From an uncultured Spirochaetia bacterium (GTDB lineage Bacteria; Spirochaetota; Spirochaetia; SZUA-6; Bin103), in NCBI GenBank assembly GCA_958296075.1, contig CATQHW010000002.1, positions 496,001-560,000 of the forward strand: a stretch of DNA of 64,000 nt, written 5' to 3'. The position numbers and the translations under genes are program-made. Below are positions 1-8,614 of this stretch, one piece after another. How positions within the stretch are numbered: the first letter of the stretch is position 1; every line of letters begins with the position of its first letter. The notes beneath the pieces are model-generated. The model saw nothing but the letters and a program-made list of their open reading frames with translations, had not been told where the DNA came from and did no database searches.

Positions 1-2
1 AT

Positions 3-188
3 CACGTCTTCGGGGTGGCGCTGGGCGTCGCCGAAGGGGTGGTCATCGGCGCCGTCGTGATCGCCGGCATGCACGCCCAGCCGTGGTTCGAGGTCGCCGC
101 GATCCTGGAGGGGAGTGTGGCGGCGCAGATGGCCGAGCAGATCCTGGGGATCGGCTCGCCAGCGGTCGAGGGCGCGATCGATGTTTGA
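3..188 (+). CDS. CvpA-like membrane protein, C-terminal end (partial)
   Basis: The window opens inside this gene; about 61 C-terminal residues are visible and end in TGA at 186-188. The visible part has a glycine- and valine-rich membrane helix (VFGVALGVAEGVVIGAVVIA), then PWF and a short amphipathic tail. This fits the end of CvpA/colicin V production family proteins, which finish with such a helix followed by a PWF-type segment. Its last 8 bases overlap the ATG of the next gene. Position just before holB, a PAS kinase and an NtrC-type regulator agrees with the order I recall from Borrelia and Treponema, which supports the call. Too little is visible to be sure. Confidence 0.5.
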   Translation, partial: HVFGVALGVAEGVVIGAVVIAGMHAQPWFEVAAILEGSVAAQMAEQILGIGSPAVEGAIDV

Positions 189-1341
189 CGGCCTCATCGG
201 CCACGACGTCACCGCCGCGCGCCTGCGTGACGCGGTGCGGGACGGATCGCTCGCGCCGGCCGTCCTGTTCGAGGGGCCGCCGGCCGCCGGCAAGCTGACC
301 GCGGCGCTGGAGCTTGGCCGTGCGCTGAACTGCGCGGCCGGCGCTCCGCCGGATTGCCGCTGCGCGTCGTGCGGGAACCACCGGGCGCTGCAGGACCCGC
401 ACGTGCTGACGGTGGGCGGCCGCGACTTCGCCGCCGAGATCGCCGCCGCGTCGGCAGCGCTCAGCCGCTCCCCCGCGCCTGCGTCCCGCGAGCTGTTCGT
501 GCGCTCGGTGCGCGCCCTGACCCGCCGGTTCGACGACCTGCTATGGACCGGCTCCGAGCCACGACTGCGCCGCCTGCGATCCCGCGTGGCCGACCTGGAG
601 GACCGCCTGGAACGGTCGCGCACCGGCGGCGCGGCGGACGCCGCGGCCGAGCTGGCGCGCGCGGCGAACCTGGAGGCGGTATCGGTGAACGCCGTGCGCG
701 CGATCGAAACCTGGGCGCGGGTGGCGACCCCGGGGGTCAAGGTGATCATCGTGGAGGTGCGGCGCTGGCTGCCGGAGCCGGCATCCAACGCGCTGCTGCG
801 CACGGTCGAAGAGCCGCCGCGGCGCACCCACTTCATCTTTACCGCCCCTTCATCGCAGGCGCTCATCCCCACCCTGCTGTCGCGGCTGGCGCGCTATCGG
901 TTCGGCGACCGGAGTCGGGCCGATCAGCGCCGCGTGATCGCGGAGGTGTTCGGCGACCCGCAGGCCGCCGCCACCACGATAGCCGACTACCTCGCCGCCG
1001 CCGGCGCGGCGGTCGCGTCCGCCGGCGCATCCGACGATCTGCGGCGCGCTGCGGCGCGGTTCTGCGATGCTGCGCTGGCGGGCGGCGCGGACGCCGCCGC
1101 CGTCCCGACGGCCGACCGCGACGCGGGTTTCGCGTTCCTGCAGGCCTGTTCCGAGCGCCTGCGAGCCCTGCTCAGGTCGCCGGCGCGCGCCGCCGAGGTG
1201 CAGCGCATCGAGCGCTGGTACCGCTTTCTCGACGACGCGGCATGGAGGGTGAAGACCATGAACATGAGCCCGGAGGCGACCATCGCCGACATCGCGCGCC
1301 GCATGGCTGCCGGCGGCGATCCGCCGATGAGGCGCTGGTGA
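181..1341 (+). CDS. holB: DNA polymerase III subunit delta' (HolB-like)
   Basis: Clamp-loader ATPase-fold subunit (386 aa) that helps place the sliding clamp on primed DNA. The start is ATG 181 (MFDGLIGH), which overlaps the previous stop; an upstream GTG would run far into that gene. Seen: a P-loop-like GPPAAGK near residue 35, a cysteine cluster (CRCASC) near residue 60 like the Zn module of DnaX/HolB proteins, and the typical family run SNALLRTVEEPP followed by THFIFTA and LLSRLARYRF, the sensor-1/SRC-like region. The middle (residues 80-170) is alanine/arginine rich and poorly conserved. It is translationally coupled to the kinase gene downstream (4-base GTGA overlap). Function as a clamp-loader subunit is known for the family; delta' rather than tau is inferred from length and the lack of a tau tail. 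Confidence 0.88.
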   Translation: MFDGLIGHDVTAARLRDAVRDGSLAPAVLFEGPPAAGKLTAALELGRALNCAAGAPPDCRCASCGNHRALQDPHVLTVGGRDFAAEIAAASAALSRSPAPASRELFVRSVRALTRRFDDLLWTGSEPRLRRLRSRVADLEDRLERSRTGGAADAAAELARAANLEAVSVNAVRAIETWARVATPGVKVIIVEVRRWLPEPASNALLRTVEEPPRRTHFIFTAPSSQALIPTLLSRLARYRFGDRSRADQRRVIAEVFGDPQAAATTIADYLAAAGAAVASAGASDDLRRAAARFCDAALAGGADAAAVPTADRDAGFAFLQACSERLRALLRSPARAAEVQRIERWYRFLDDAAWRVKTMNMSPEATIADIARRMAAGGDPPMRRW

Positions 1342-2497
1342 GCCGGTTCTATCAGAAGGCGATCGAACGGCTTGATCGTCTCGACCCGATGCAGGCCGGC
1401 ACGCTGCTGCGCGGTCTGGCGGCGGACAACGACCTGTTGGCGATGGTGTTGGAGTCGATGACCGACGGCATCATCGTCCTGGACGAAGCGCACGGCATCC
1501 GCCTGATCAATAAGGCGGCCGAGCGGCTGCTGCCGTTCGCGGCCGACGAGCTGACCGGCCGCGCGGTCTGGCAGGTGATCGGCGACGAACAGGTGGCCGC
1601 GTTCCTGCACGACACCCTGATCGGTTCCGATCGGGTCCTGGACGGCGAGTTCACCCTGGAGGGCGCCCATGCCGCAACGCTGGAGATCACCATCGTGCCG
1701 CTTGTGCGCGAGCGACGCATCGAGGGCAGCCTGGTGCACGTGGAAGACATCACCGAGCGCCGTGCGGAGGCGGCGCGGCTGCGCCGGGCGGAGCACCTGG
1801 CGTCGATGACCACGCTCGCCGCCGGCGTCGCGCACGAGATACGCAACCCCCTCACGTCGATGAGCATCCACCTGCAGCTGATCCAGCGCGCCCTGCGCGG
1901 CCGCCAGACGGCGCCGGCCGAGATCGACGAGAGCCTGCACACGATGACCGAGGAGATTCGGCGGCTCAACAAGATCGTGGTCGATTTCCTGTTCGCGGTA
2001 CGGCCGATGAACTCGGAGCTGCGCGAGGGCGACATCAACGACGTGCTGCGCCCCCTGCTGGCGTTCCTTCGCCCCGAGCTGAGCGCGAGCGGCATCGAGG
2101 TGGTCGAGAAGCTGGCGGCGCGGTTGCCGCCGGCGCAGATCGACGAACGTCTGCTGCGCGAGGCGCTGCTGAACATCGTCAAGAATGCCCAGGAGGCGAT
2201 GGCGGCGGGCGGCACGCTGACAGTCGGCACCGTCCTGGAGGGCGAGCGCGTCTGCATCACGGTGCGGGATACCGGCACCGGCATCCCCGACGACATTACC
2301 GATAAGATATTCGAGCCGTACTTCACGACTCGGGAGTTCGGCTCCGGGCTCGGCCTGACGCTCACCTACAAGATCATCAGGGAGCACGCCGGCGACATCG
2401 AGGTCTCCTCCAAGCCGGGGGCCGGCACCACGTTCCGCGTGCGCATTCCGGTCTCCCCGCGCGCGCGGCGTATGTTGGAATATCGGGCGGTAGCGGG

Positions 2498-2501
<4 letters not shown>
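1338..2501 (+). CDS. Cytoplasmic PAS-domain sensor histidine kinase (NtrB/Hk2-like)
   Basis: Two-component sensor kinase of 387 aa. GTG 1338 overlaps the holB stop by four bases (GTGA), which sets the start. A PAS domain spans about residues 35-140 (VLESMTDGIIVLDE..., ending in VEDITER). The HisKA box is AHEIRNPLTS with phospho-acceptor His166. The HATPase domain has an N box (NIVKNAQEAM), G1 (DTGTGIP), F box (FEPYFTT) and G2 (GSGLGLT). No membrane segment is visible, so it is soluble like NtrB and Borrelia Hk2. The next gene overlaps it by ATGA and encodes an NtrC-type regulator, its obvious partner. The PAS ligand cannot be told from sequence. Confidence 0.93.
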
Positions 2502-3862
<1,361 letters not shown>

Positions 3863-3882
3863 CGGCGCCGCCGAGCCGGTCG

Positions 3883-4296
3883 CTACGAGGTGCCGGAGGC
3901 CGCGCGGATACGGTTGAAGGAGGCGTTGAGCTTCGCGGAAATCTGGGTGGCGACCCGCTGCCGTTCGGGATCGTCCGCGTACCGGTCGGGATGGTAGGTG
4001 CGCATGAGCCGCCGGTACGCCCGCTTGACGGTCTTGAAGTCGGCTCCCGGCTCCAACTCCAGGTTGCGGTAGTCCTGCGCCGCCGCCCTCGAACCGGTGT
4101 CGGCCCCGGCCGATCCGGGGCCGCCGGCAGATCCGCGGTCCGCGGTCCGGTCGCGCGACTCGCCGGTGCGCAGGTACTCCTCCAGCTCCTCCCACGCCTC
4201 CGAATAGATGCGGTCGGTCCGTCGCCGGTCCGGCTCGGCGTCCGGCTTGAGCAGTGTCCTGATGACCCGCTCGACGCGGGCGAAGAACGCGTCCAT
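3883..4296 (-). CDS. Small J-domain (DnaJ-like) protein
   Basis: 137-aa protein with an acidic helical N-terminus (residues 1-45), a low-complexity Gly/Ala/Asp linker (46-74) and a C-terminal J domain (75-137). The HPD tripeptide that stimulates Hsp70 ATPase is present at 102-104 (YHPDRY), preceded by the basic helix VKRAYRRLMRT. There is no G/F region, zinc finger or CTD, so it is a class III J protein, presumably a dedicated co-chaperone rather than a general DnaJ. It is transcribed towards the response regulator gene, 20 bases from its stop. Start ATG 4296. The client is unknown. Confidence 0.8.
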   Translation of the reverse strand: MDAFFARVERVIRTLLKPDAEPDRRRTDRIYSEAWEELEEYLRTGESRDRTADRGSAGGPGSAGADTGSRAAAQDYRNLELEPGADFKTVKRAYRRLMRTYHPDRYADDPERQRVATQISAKLNASFNRIRAASGTS

Positions 4297-4424
4297 CGCC
4301 GCGTGATCCTACCGGTCTCCGGGGCGGGAAACAACCGACCTCGGCATCGATCCGCGCGATCGCCGTCGTCGGTCGGCCTCATTGACGGGCCGCTGGAGCG
4401 CATGAACACTACGCGGAGGGTACC

Positions 4425-5759
4425 ATGGCACCGCCGTTTGAGCCGCCGCGCGACATCTGGAAGGTCAATCAAAGCTTACAGCTTGATGAGCACCTCGACG
4501 GCGACCGGGATCCGCGTTGGGTCGATACCGAAGCGGCGCGCGGTGAGTACAGCCTGAACCTACTCTGTAAGGCGCTGGGCGTGGACCGCGCCCAGCGAAG
4601 ATTGACGGCGCCCGAGCGCGGTTACTACCTGTTCTGCGGCCACCGCGGCTGCGGAAAGAGCACCGAGCTCCGCCGTATCGTCCATGAGCTCGACCACAAG
4701 GCTCTCTATTACGTGGTGTTCGCTGACGCGGCGCAAGAACTCGACGTCAACAACCTGCGGTACCCGGATGTCCTGCTTCACCTCGCCAGCAAGCTCATCG
4801 CACGACTCGCTAGTGACAATATTCGTGTTGAGTCGGTATATCTGGACAAGCTCCAGGACTGGTTTACGGAGCGCGTCGAGAAGACGGAAAAGACCAAGGA
4901 GTTTGCGCTGGAAGCCAAAGCCGGCGCCAAGGCCAATGTCGGACTTCCTTTCCTGGCTAGTGTATTCGCTCATATCAGCACCGCATTCAAGACCAACACC
5001 ACACACAAGGACGAACTGAGACATACATTACGGAACCATTTCACTGACTTCTCGGAAGGGTTCAATCAACTCATCACCGTCGCCGAAGATAGGAAGATAG
5101 GTATAGGACGCCGTATACTGTTCGTAGTCGACGGCACCGATCGTCTCGGCGGCGTTGACGCGCAAGCGTTCTTCATGGCGGACGTGCATCAACTGCAACA
5201 GGTGCTCGGAATGTTCGTGTATTGCGCACCGGTTAACCTGACTTACGAAGGGAATAACGTCGGGCAGAACTTCAATAGCATCTTTCGCTTGCCGATGATC
5301 AAGGTTGCGAACCGCGACGGCTCGCGGCATGAAGAAGGGTACACGGCGATGCGCGATATGCTGCATCGCCGCGCCGCGCCCGAACTGTTCGACGCCGGCG
5401 TCGCCGACCGCCTGATCGCGCACAGCGGCGGTCATCCCCGTGATCTTCTGAGACTCCTCATGAACGCCTTCAAGCACGCCGAGCACGACCGTTTCGATGA
5501 TGCTTCAGCTCATCGAGCGGTGCGTGAATTGGCGACAGACTACCGGCGCATCCTACGGTCGGACGATTATCAACTCCTGGCAAGCATCGACGCCGATACC
5601 CCTCCGCGGTCAGGCTCCGAGCGGACTCGCGAGCTGCTCTACAACTTGGCTCTGTTTGAGTACAACGACTACAACTTCTATCGGCGCAGCCATCCGGTAA
5701 TACGTACCACACAGGAGTACGCGGCGGCGCAACCAGACGTCACCGACTCCGATGAGTGA
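4425..5759 (+). CDS. P-loop ATPase of a two-gene ATPase/TPR unit
   Basis: 444-aa single-domain ATPase. Walker A is GHRGCGKST at residues 72-80 and Walker B ILFVVDGTD at about 231-239; the sequence between is helical and partly charged. The C-terminal part has SGGHPRDLLRLL, typical of the sensor/lid region of AAA/STAND-like NTPases. No DNA-binding motif or membrane segment is clear. RBS GGAGGG lies 6 bases before ATG 4425; a weak TTGACG (-35-like) lies about 40 bases upstream. Base composition is clearly AT-richer than the flanks, suggesting transfer. It overlaps the next gene by 8 bases (ATGAGTGA), so the two products are likely made together and act together. I recall similar ATPase/TPR pairs in cyanobacteria; the function is unknown. 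Confidence 0.8.
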   Translation: MAPPFEPPRDIWKVNQSLQLDEHLDGDRDPRWVDTEAARGEYSLNLLCKALGVDRAQRRLTAPERGYYLFCGHRGCGKSTELRRIVHELDHKALYYVVFADAAQELDVNNLRYPDVLLHLASKLIARLASDNIRVESVYLDKLQDWFTERVEKTEKTKEFALEAKAGAKANVGLPFLASVFAHISTAFKTNTTHKDELRHTLRNHFTDFSEGFNQLITVAEDRKIGIGRRILFVVDGTDRLGGVDAQAFFMADVHQLQQVLGMFVYCAPVNLTYEGNNVGQNFNSIFRLPMIKVANRDGSRHEEGYTAMRDMLHRRAAPELFDAGVADRLIAHSGGHPRDLLRLLMNAFKHAEHDRFDDASAHRAVRELATDYRRILRSDDYQLLASIDADTPPRSGSERTRELLYNLALFEYNDYNFYRRSHPVIRTTQEYAAAQPDVTDSDE

Positions 5760-7773
5760 AGCCGACACTTGGCCTCTCCGTTCGGAACATTCCGGCGCGC
5801 TGCTGCGGCTTCGCCGGCTGGTAGAAGACAGGCGGTCGTTTTCCCTCTGCTTCCTGACCTATTCCGATAGTGCCTATCGCGACACCGCGGCCACCTTTCT
5901 GGAGACGCTGCTGGGAGCGCGGCTGCGCGTGGTCATAGATCGCGCTACCCGAATCGGCACCGAAGAGCTGTTCGAGCGACTGCGCGATGCTGCGCACGAA
6001 GGTCCGGTACAGGTCAGCGGCCTGGAACGGTGGCCGGATGGATTGGATGACCTGTTGCAGCGGCTGAACTATCGCCGGGAAGCGCTGGCCGCGCGTTGCC
6101 AGCGCCCCTTGTTGGTGTGGATTCGGACCTGCGACGTGAATGCGGTGGCGATCGGCGCCGCGGATCTCTGGGCGTGGCGCTCCGGCGTGTTCGATTTCAC
6201 GCTGCCTGCGTCCACCGATCTTCCTGATTTGCAGCAAACCCGAATCAACCGCAATTCCGCTGAGGCACCCAAGCGTCAGGAGCGTTTGACGGAATTGAAA
6301 CGGCATCTCCGCACGCGCTTGGCATTGCGTCCAGTAGACGTGGACTTGCTGATCGAGCTCGGTGATTTGCAGCGATCCATCGGCCAACCGGATGATGCGA
6401 AGGACTCCTACTCGAGTGCTCTGACGGCACTGTCAGACATGGACGACCACCGGCGCCTAGTCATCGCTCAGGGTCGGATCGCCGACATCCTGCAGACCCG
6501 CGGCGACCTGGACGCGGCGCTGCGCATTCGTACGGAAGAGGAGATTCCCGTCTACGAACGCCTTGGGGACGCGCGCTCGGTGGCCATTACCAAGGGCCGG
6601 ATCGCCGACATCCTGGAGGTCCGCGGCGACCTGGACGCGGCGCTGCGCATTCGCACAGAGGAGGAGATTCCCGTCTACGAACGCCTTGGGGACGCGCGCT
6701 CGGTGGCCATTACCAAGGGCCAGATCGCCGACATCCTGGAGGTCCGCGGCGACCTGGACGAGGCGCTGCGCATCCACAAGGAAGAGCTACTGCCGGTGTT
6801 CAAACGCCTTGAGGACGAGCGCTTGGTAGCCATTACCAAGAGCCGGATCGCCGACATCCTGCAGACGCACGGCGACCTGGACGAGGCGCTGCGCATTCGC
6901 ACAGAGGAGGAGATTCCCGTCTACGAACGCCTTGGGGACGCGCGCTCGGTGGCCATTACCAAGGGCCAGATCGCCGACATCCTGGAGGTCCGCGGCGACC
7001 TGGACGAGGCGCTGCGCATCCACAAGGAAGAGCTACTGCCGGTGTTCAAACGCCTTGAGGACGAGCGCTTGGTAGCCATTACCAAGAGCCGGATCGCCGA
7101 CATCCTGCAGACGCACGGCGACCTGGACGAGGCGCTGCGCATCCGTACGGAAGAGCTACTGCCGGTGTTCAAACGCCTTGGGGACGTGCGCTTGGTGGCC
7201 ATTACCAAGGGTCGGATCGCCGACATCCTGCAGGCGCGCGACGACCTGGACGCGGCGCTGCGCATTCGTACGGAAGAGCTACTGCCGGTGTTCAAACGCC
7301 TTGGGGACGTGCGCTTGGTGGCCATTACCAAGGGTCGGATCGCCGACATCCTGCAGGCGCGCGACGACCTGGACGCGGCGCTGCGCATTCGTACGGAAGA
7401 GGAGATTCCCGTCTACGAAGGCCTTGGGGACGTGCGCTCGGTGGCCATTACCAAGGGTCGGATCGCCGACATCCTGCAGGCGCGCGGCGACCTGGACGCG
7501 GCGCTGCGCATTCGTACGGAAGAGCTGCCCGTCTATGAACGCCTTGGGGACGCGCGCTTGGTGGCCATTACCAAGGGCCGGATCGCCGGCATCCTGCAGG
7601 CGCGCGGCGACCTGGACGCGGCGCTGCGCATTCGAGTCGAAGAGGAGATTCCCGTCTATGAGCGTCTGGGGGATGAGCAATCGCTTGCCGCCGCCCAGTT
7701 GCAGATCGAACGACTACGCTTGCTCACCACAGGGGTAACGCTGCACCACCAAGGCACGACGGCTGGGCGGTGA
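5752..7773 (+). CDS. TPR-repeat protein with novel N-terminal domain (partner of the upstream ATPase)
   Basis: 673-aa protein. Residues 1 to about 200 form a globular domain (FLTYSDSAYRDTA, RPLLVWIRTCD, then LWAWRSGVFDF) that looks like a P-loop-fold relative without a Walker A; I recall the WxWRSGVF motif from N-terminal domains of cyanobacterial TPR proteins. A degenerate TPR follows (DLLIELGDLQRSIG). From about residue 242 there are ten tandem TPR-like units of 41 residues (one of 40) with consensus RIADIL..RGDLD.ALRI...E...PV..RLGD.R.VAITKG. Units are nearly identical at DNA level. ATG 5752 overlaps the ATPase gene. The array probably forms a superhelical ligand- or protein-binding surface. 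Effector activity, if any, should be in the N-terminal domain. No catalytic motif is recognised. Confidence 0.82.
   Translation: MSEADTWPLRSEHSGALLRLRRLVEDRRSFSLCFLTYSDSAYRDTAATFLETLLGARLRVVIDRATRIGTEELFERLRDAAHEGPVQVSGLERWPDGLDDLLQRLNYRREALAARCQRPLLVWIRTCDVNAVAIGAADLWAWRSGVFDFTLPASTDLPDLQQTRINRNSAEAPKRQERLTELKRHLRTRLALRPVDVDLLIELGDLQRSIGQPDDAKDSYSSALTALSDMDDHRRLVIAQGRIADILQTRGDLDAALRIRTEEEIPVYERLGDARSVAITKGRIADILEVRGDLDAALRIRTEEEIPVYERLGDARSVAITKGQIADILEVRGDLDEALRIHKEELLPVFKRLEDERLVAITKSRIADILQTHGDLDEALRIRTEEEIPVYERLGDARSVAITKGQIADILEVRGDLDEALRIHKEELLPVFKRLEDERLVAITKSRIADILQTHGDLDEALRIRTEELLPVFKRLGDVRLVAITKGRIADILQARDDLDAALRIRTEELLPVFKRLGDVRLVAITKGRIADILQARDDLDAALRIRTEEEIPVYEGLGDVRSVAITKGRIADILQARGDLDAALRIRTEELPVYERLGDARLVAITKGRIAGILQARGDLDAALRIRVEEEIPVYERLGDEQSLAAAQLQIERLRLLTTGVTLHHQGTTAGR
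6475..7707 (+). repeat. Ten tandem 123-bp in-frame repeats (one of 120 bp)
   Basis: The codons for ADIL recur at 6481, 6604, 6727, 6850, 6973, 7096, 7219, 7342, 7465 and 7585, that is eight intervals of 123 bp and one of 120 bp (a GAG/ATT codon lost in unit 9). Two unit flavours exist: one ending EEEIPVYERLGDARSV and one ending EELLPVFKRLxDxRLV. Units 3+4 and 5+6 start as the same 246-bp doublet, so the array grew by unequal exchange of doublets. Synonymous positions are also conserved, which points to recent duplication or gene conversion rather than selection on protein alone. Confidence 0.95.
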
Positions 7774-7977
7774 ATACCACGGGCCCAGAACGAACCGGAC
7801 GACCGGGTCGCCACCACGTGGATGCGGGCCGGTCGCGACGCCGCAGGGCGCGCGGTGACGCCATCAGGCAATCCCCAGACCGGGCCGTTCCGGGTGGCCG
7901 GCGCCGCGCCCGGGCGACACCATGGCGGTGCACCTGGAAAAGCGGTGTCAGACCGACTTGCGATCACCGAAGAGAAC

Positions 7978-8009
7978 GCCGGCCCGCTCCCCGAACGAAG
8001 CGGGCCGGC
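7978..8009 (-). terminator. Hairpin terminator between the TPR gene and groES
   Basis: Perfect 11-bp inverted repeat GCCGGCCCGCT / AGCGGGCCGGC with a 10-base loop. On the minus strand it lies 16 bases past the groES stop and is followed by GTTCTCTTC, a weak T-rich tail. It may also stop transcription from the convergent TPR gene. The rest of 7774-7977 holds no gene I can support. Confidence 0.65.
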
Positions 8010-8025
8010 GCGCGCGCAAGATGCG

Positions 8026-8292
8026 CTAGGCGACGACCGCCAGCACGTCGGCGGCTTTGATGATGAGTTGCTCCTCACCTTCCACCTTGATCGTGGTGCC
8101 CGCGTACTTGTCGTAGATGATCTTGTCGTCCACCTGGACCTTGATCTCGTCCTTGTCGTCGCCGATCGCCAGTACGACCCCTTCCTGGGTCTTCTCCTGG
8201 GCGGTCTGGGGAATGTAGATACCGCCCGCGGTCTGCGTCTCCGCGTCGACAGTCTTGACCAGAATTCTGTCACCGATGGGCTGAACCTTCAT
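8026..8292 (-). CDS. groES: Co-chaperonin GroES
   Basis: Small Hsp10 ring subunit (88 aa) that caps GroEL for protein folding in the cytoplasm. The fold is complete: start MKVQPIGDRILVK, mobile loop (TQTAGGIYIPQTAQEK with the IYIP-type GroEL-binding tripeptide), and the end EEQLIIKAADVLAVVA. RBS GAGGAA lies 6-8 bases before the ATG. A sigma-70 promoter is found upstream (8368-8396) and a hairpin terminator downstream, so it appears monocistronic. groEL is not adjacent; separate groES and groEL loci are known in spirochaetes. No CIRCE element (TTAGCACTC-N9-GAGTGCTAA) is present in the leader. Confidence 0.97.
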   Translation of the reverse strand: MKVQPIGDRILVKTVDAETQTAGGIYIPQTAQEKTQEGVVLAIGDDKDEIKVQVDDKIIYDKYAGTTIKVEGEEQLIIKAADVLAVVA

Positions 8293-8367
8293 TGAGCTTC
8301 CTCGCTGTTTGGATGAGTGTAGCGCCGGCCGAAGCCGTGTGGCGCCTTGTTGATTTGATCGCTGGCA

Positions 8368-8396
8368 AATATACGACCGGCCGGCGGGGTCGTCAA
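8368..8396 (-). promoter_or_regulatory. Sigma-70 promoter of groES
   Basis: On the minus strand TTGACG (8396-8391), a 17-bp spacer, then TATATT (8373-8368). Both hexamers are near consensus and the spacing is ideal. It predicts a transcript start near 8361 and a leader of about 70 bases before the groES ATG. Confidence 0.75.
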
Positions 8397-8462
8397 GACC
8401 GAACGAGATTCGGAGCGCGCGGCGCCGATTCGGGTAAATCTGACACGGATTGATGCCGATAA

Positions 8463-8488
8463 TGGGTCATCCGGGTCATTGTGACCCA
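8463..8488 (+). promoter_or_regulatory. Candidate enhancer dyad (activator site) upstream of the sigma-54 promoter
   Basis: TGGGTCA (8463-8469) and GGGTCA (8473-8478) are followed by TGACCCA (8482-8488); the core GGGTCA-TTG-TGACCC is a perfect dyad. It lies about 120 bp upstream of the expected start of the sigma factor transcript, where sigma-54 activators usually bind. Binding by the NtrC-type protein of this window is inferred only. Confidence 0.5.
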
Positions 8489-8573
8489 CCGCGATGGCGC
8501 GCCAGCGCCGGCGTTCAAAATAAAGTACAGCAACCGTAACGAGATACGGCTATCGGGAGCGGCGTCGCCAAGG

Positions 8574-8589
8574 TGGCACGCATCTTGCT
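8574..8589 (+). promoter_or_regulatory. Sigma-54 (-24/-12) promoter of the sigma factor gene
   Basis: TGGCACG-CATC-TTGCT matches the RpoN consensus TGGCACG-N4-TTGCW at every fixed position, with GG (8575-8576) and GC (8587-8588) separated by exactly 10 bp. The start of transcription should fall near 8600, about 15 bases before ATG 8615, with a GGAACGAG ribosome site between. This rules out GTG 8573 as the start codon because it would lie upstream of the transcript. Confidence 0.85.
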
Positions 8590-8614
8590 TGATAGTGTTG
8601 CAAGGAACGAGCAC

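Noticed and set aside
6475-7707. CRISPR-like array
   Set aside because: The repeats are 123 bp without spacers and are in frame in a protein gene; they are TPR-coding units.
7774-8025. Small genes in the gap between the TPR gene and groES
   Set aside because: The open frames are Arg/Pro/Gly-rich GC artefacts, lack ribosome sites and cross the terminator hairpin.
8293-8360. CIRCE (HrcA) operator before groES
   Set aside because: GAGTG occurs near 8315 but the paired TTAGCACTC/GAGTGCTAA arms are absent.
8573-8614. GTG 8573 as the start of the sigma factor gene
   Set aside because: It lies within the sigma-54 promoter, upstream of the expected transcript start; the 14 extra residues have no sigma homology and ATG 8615 has a good ribosome site.
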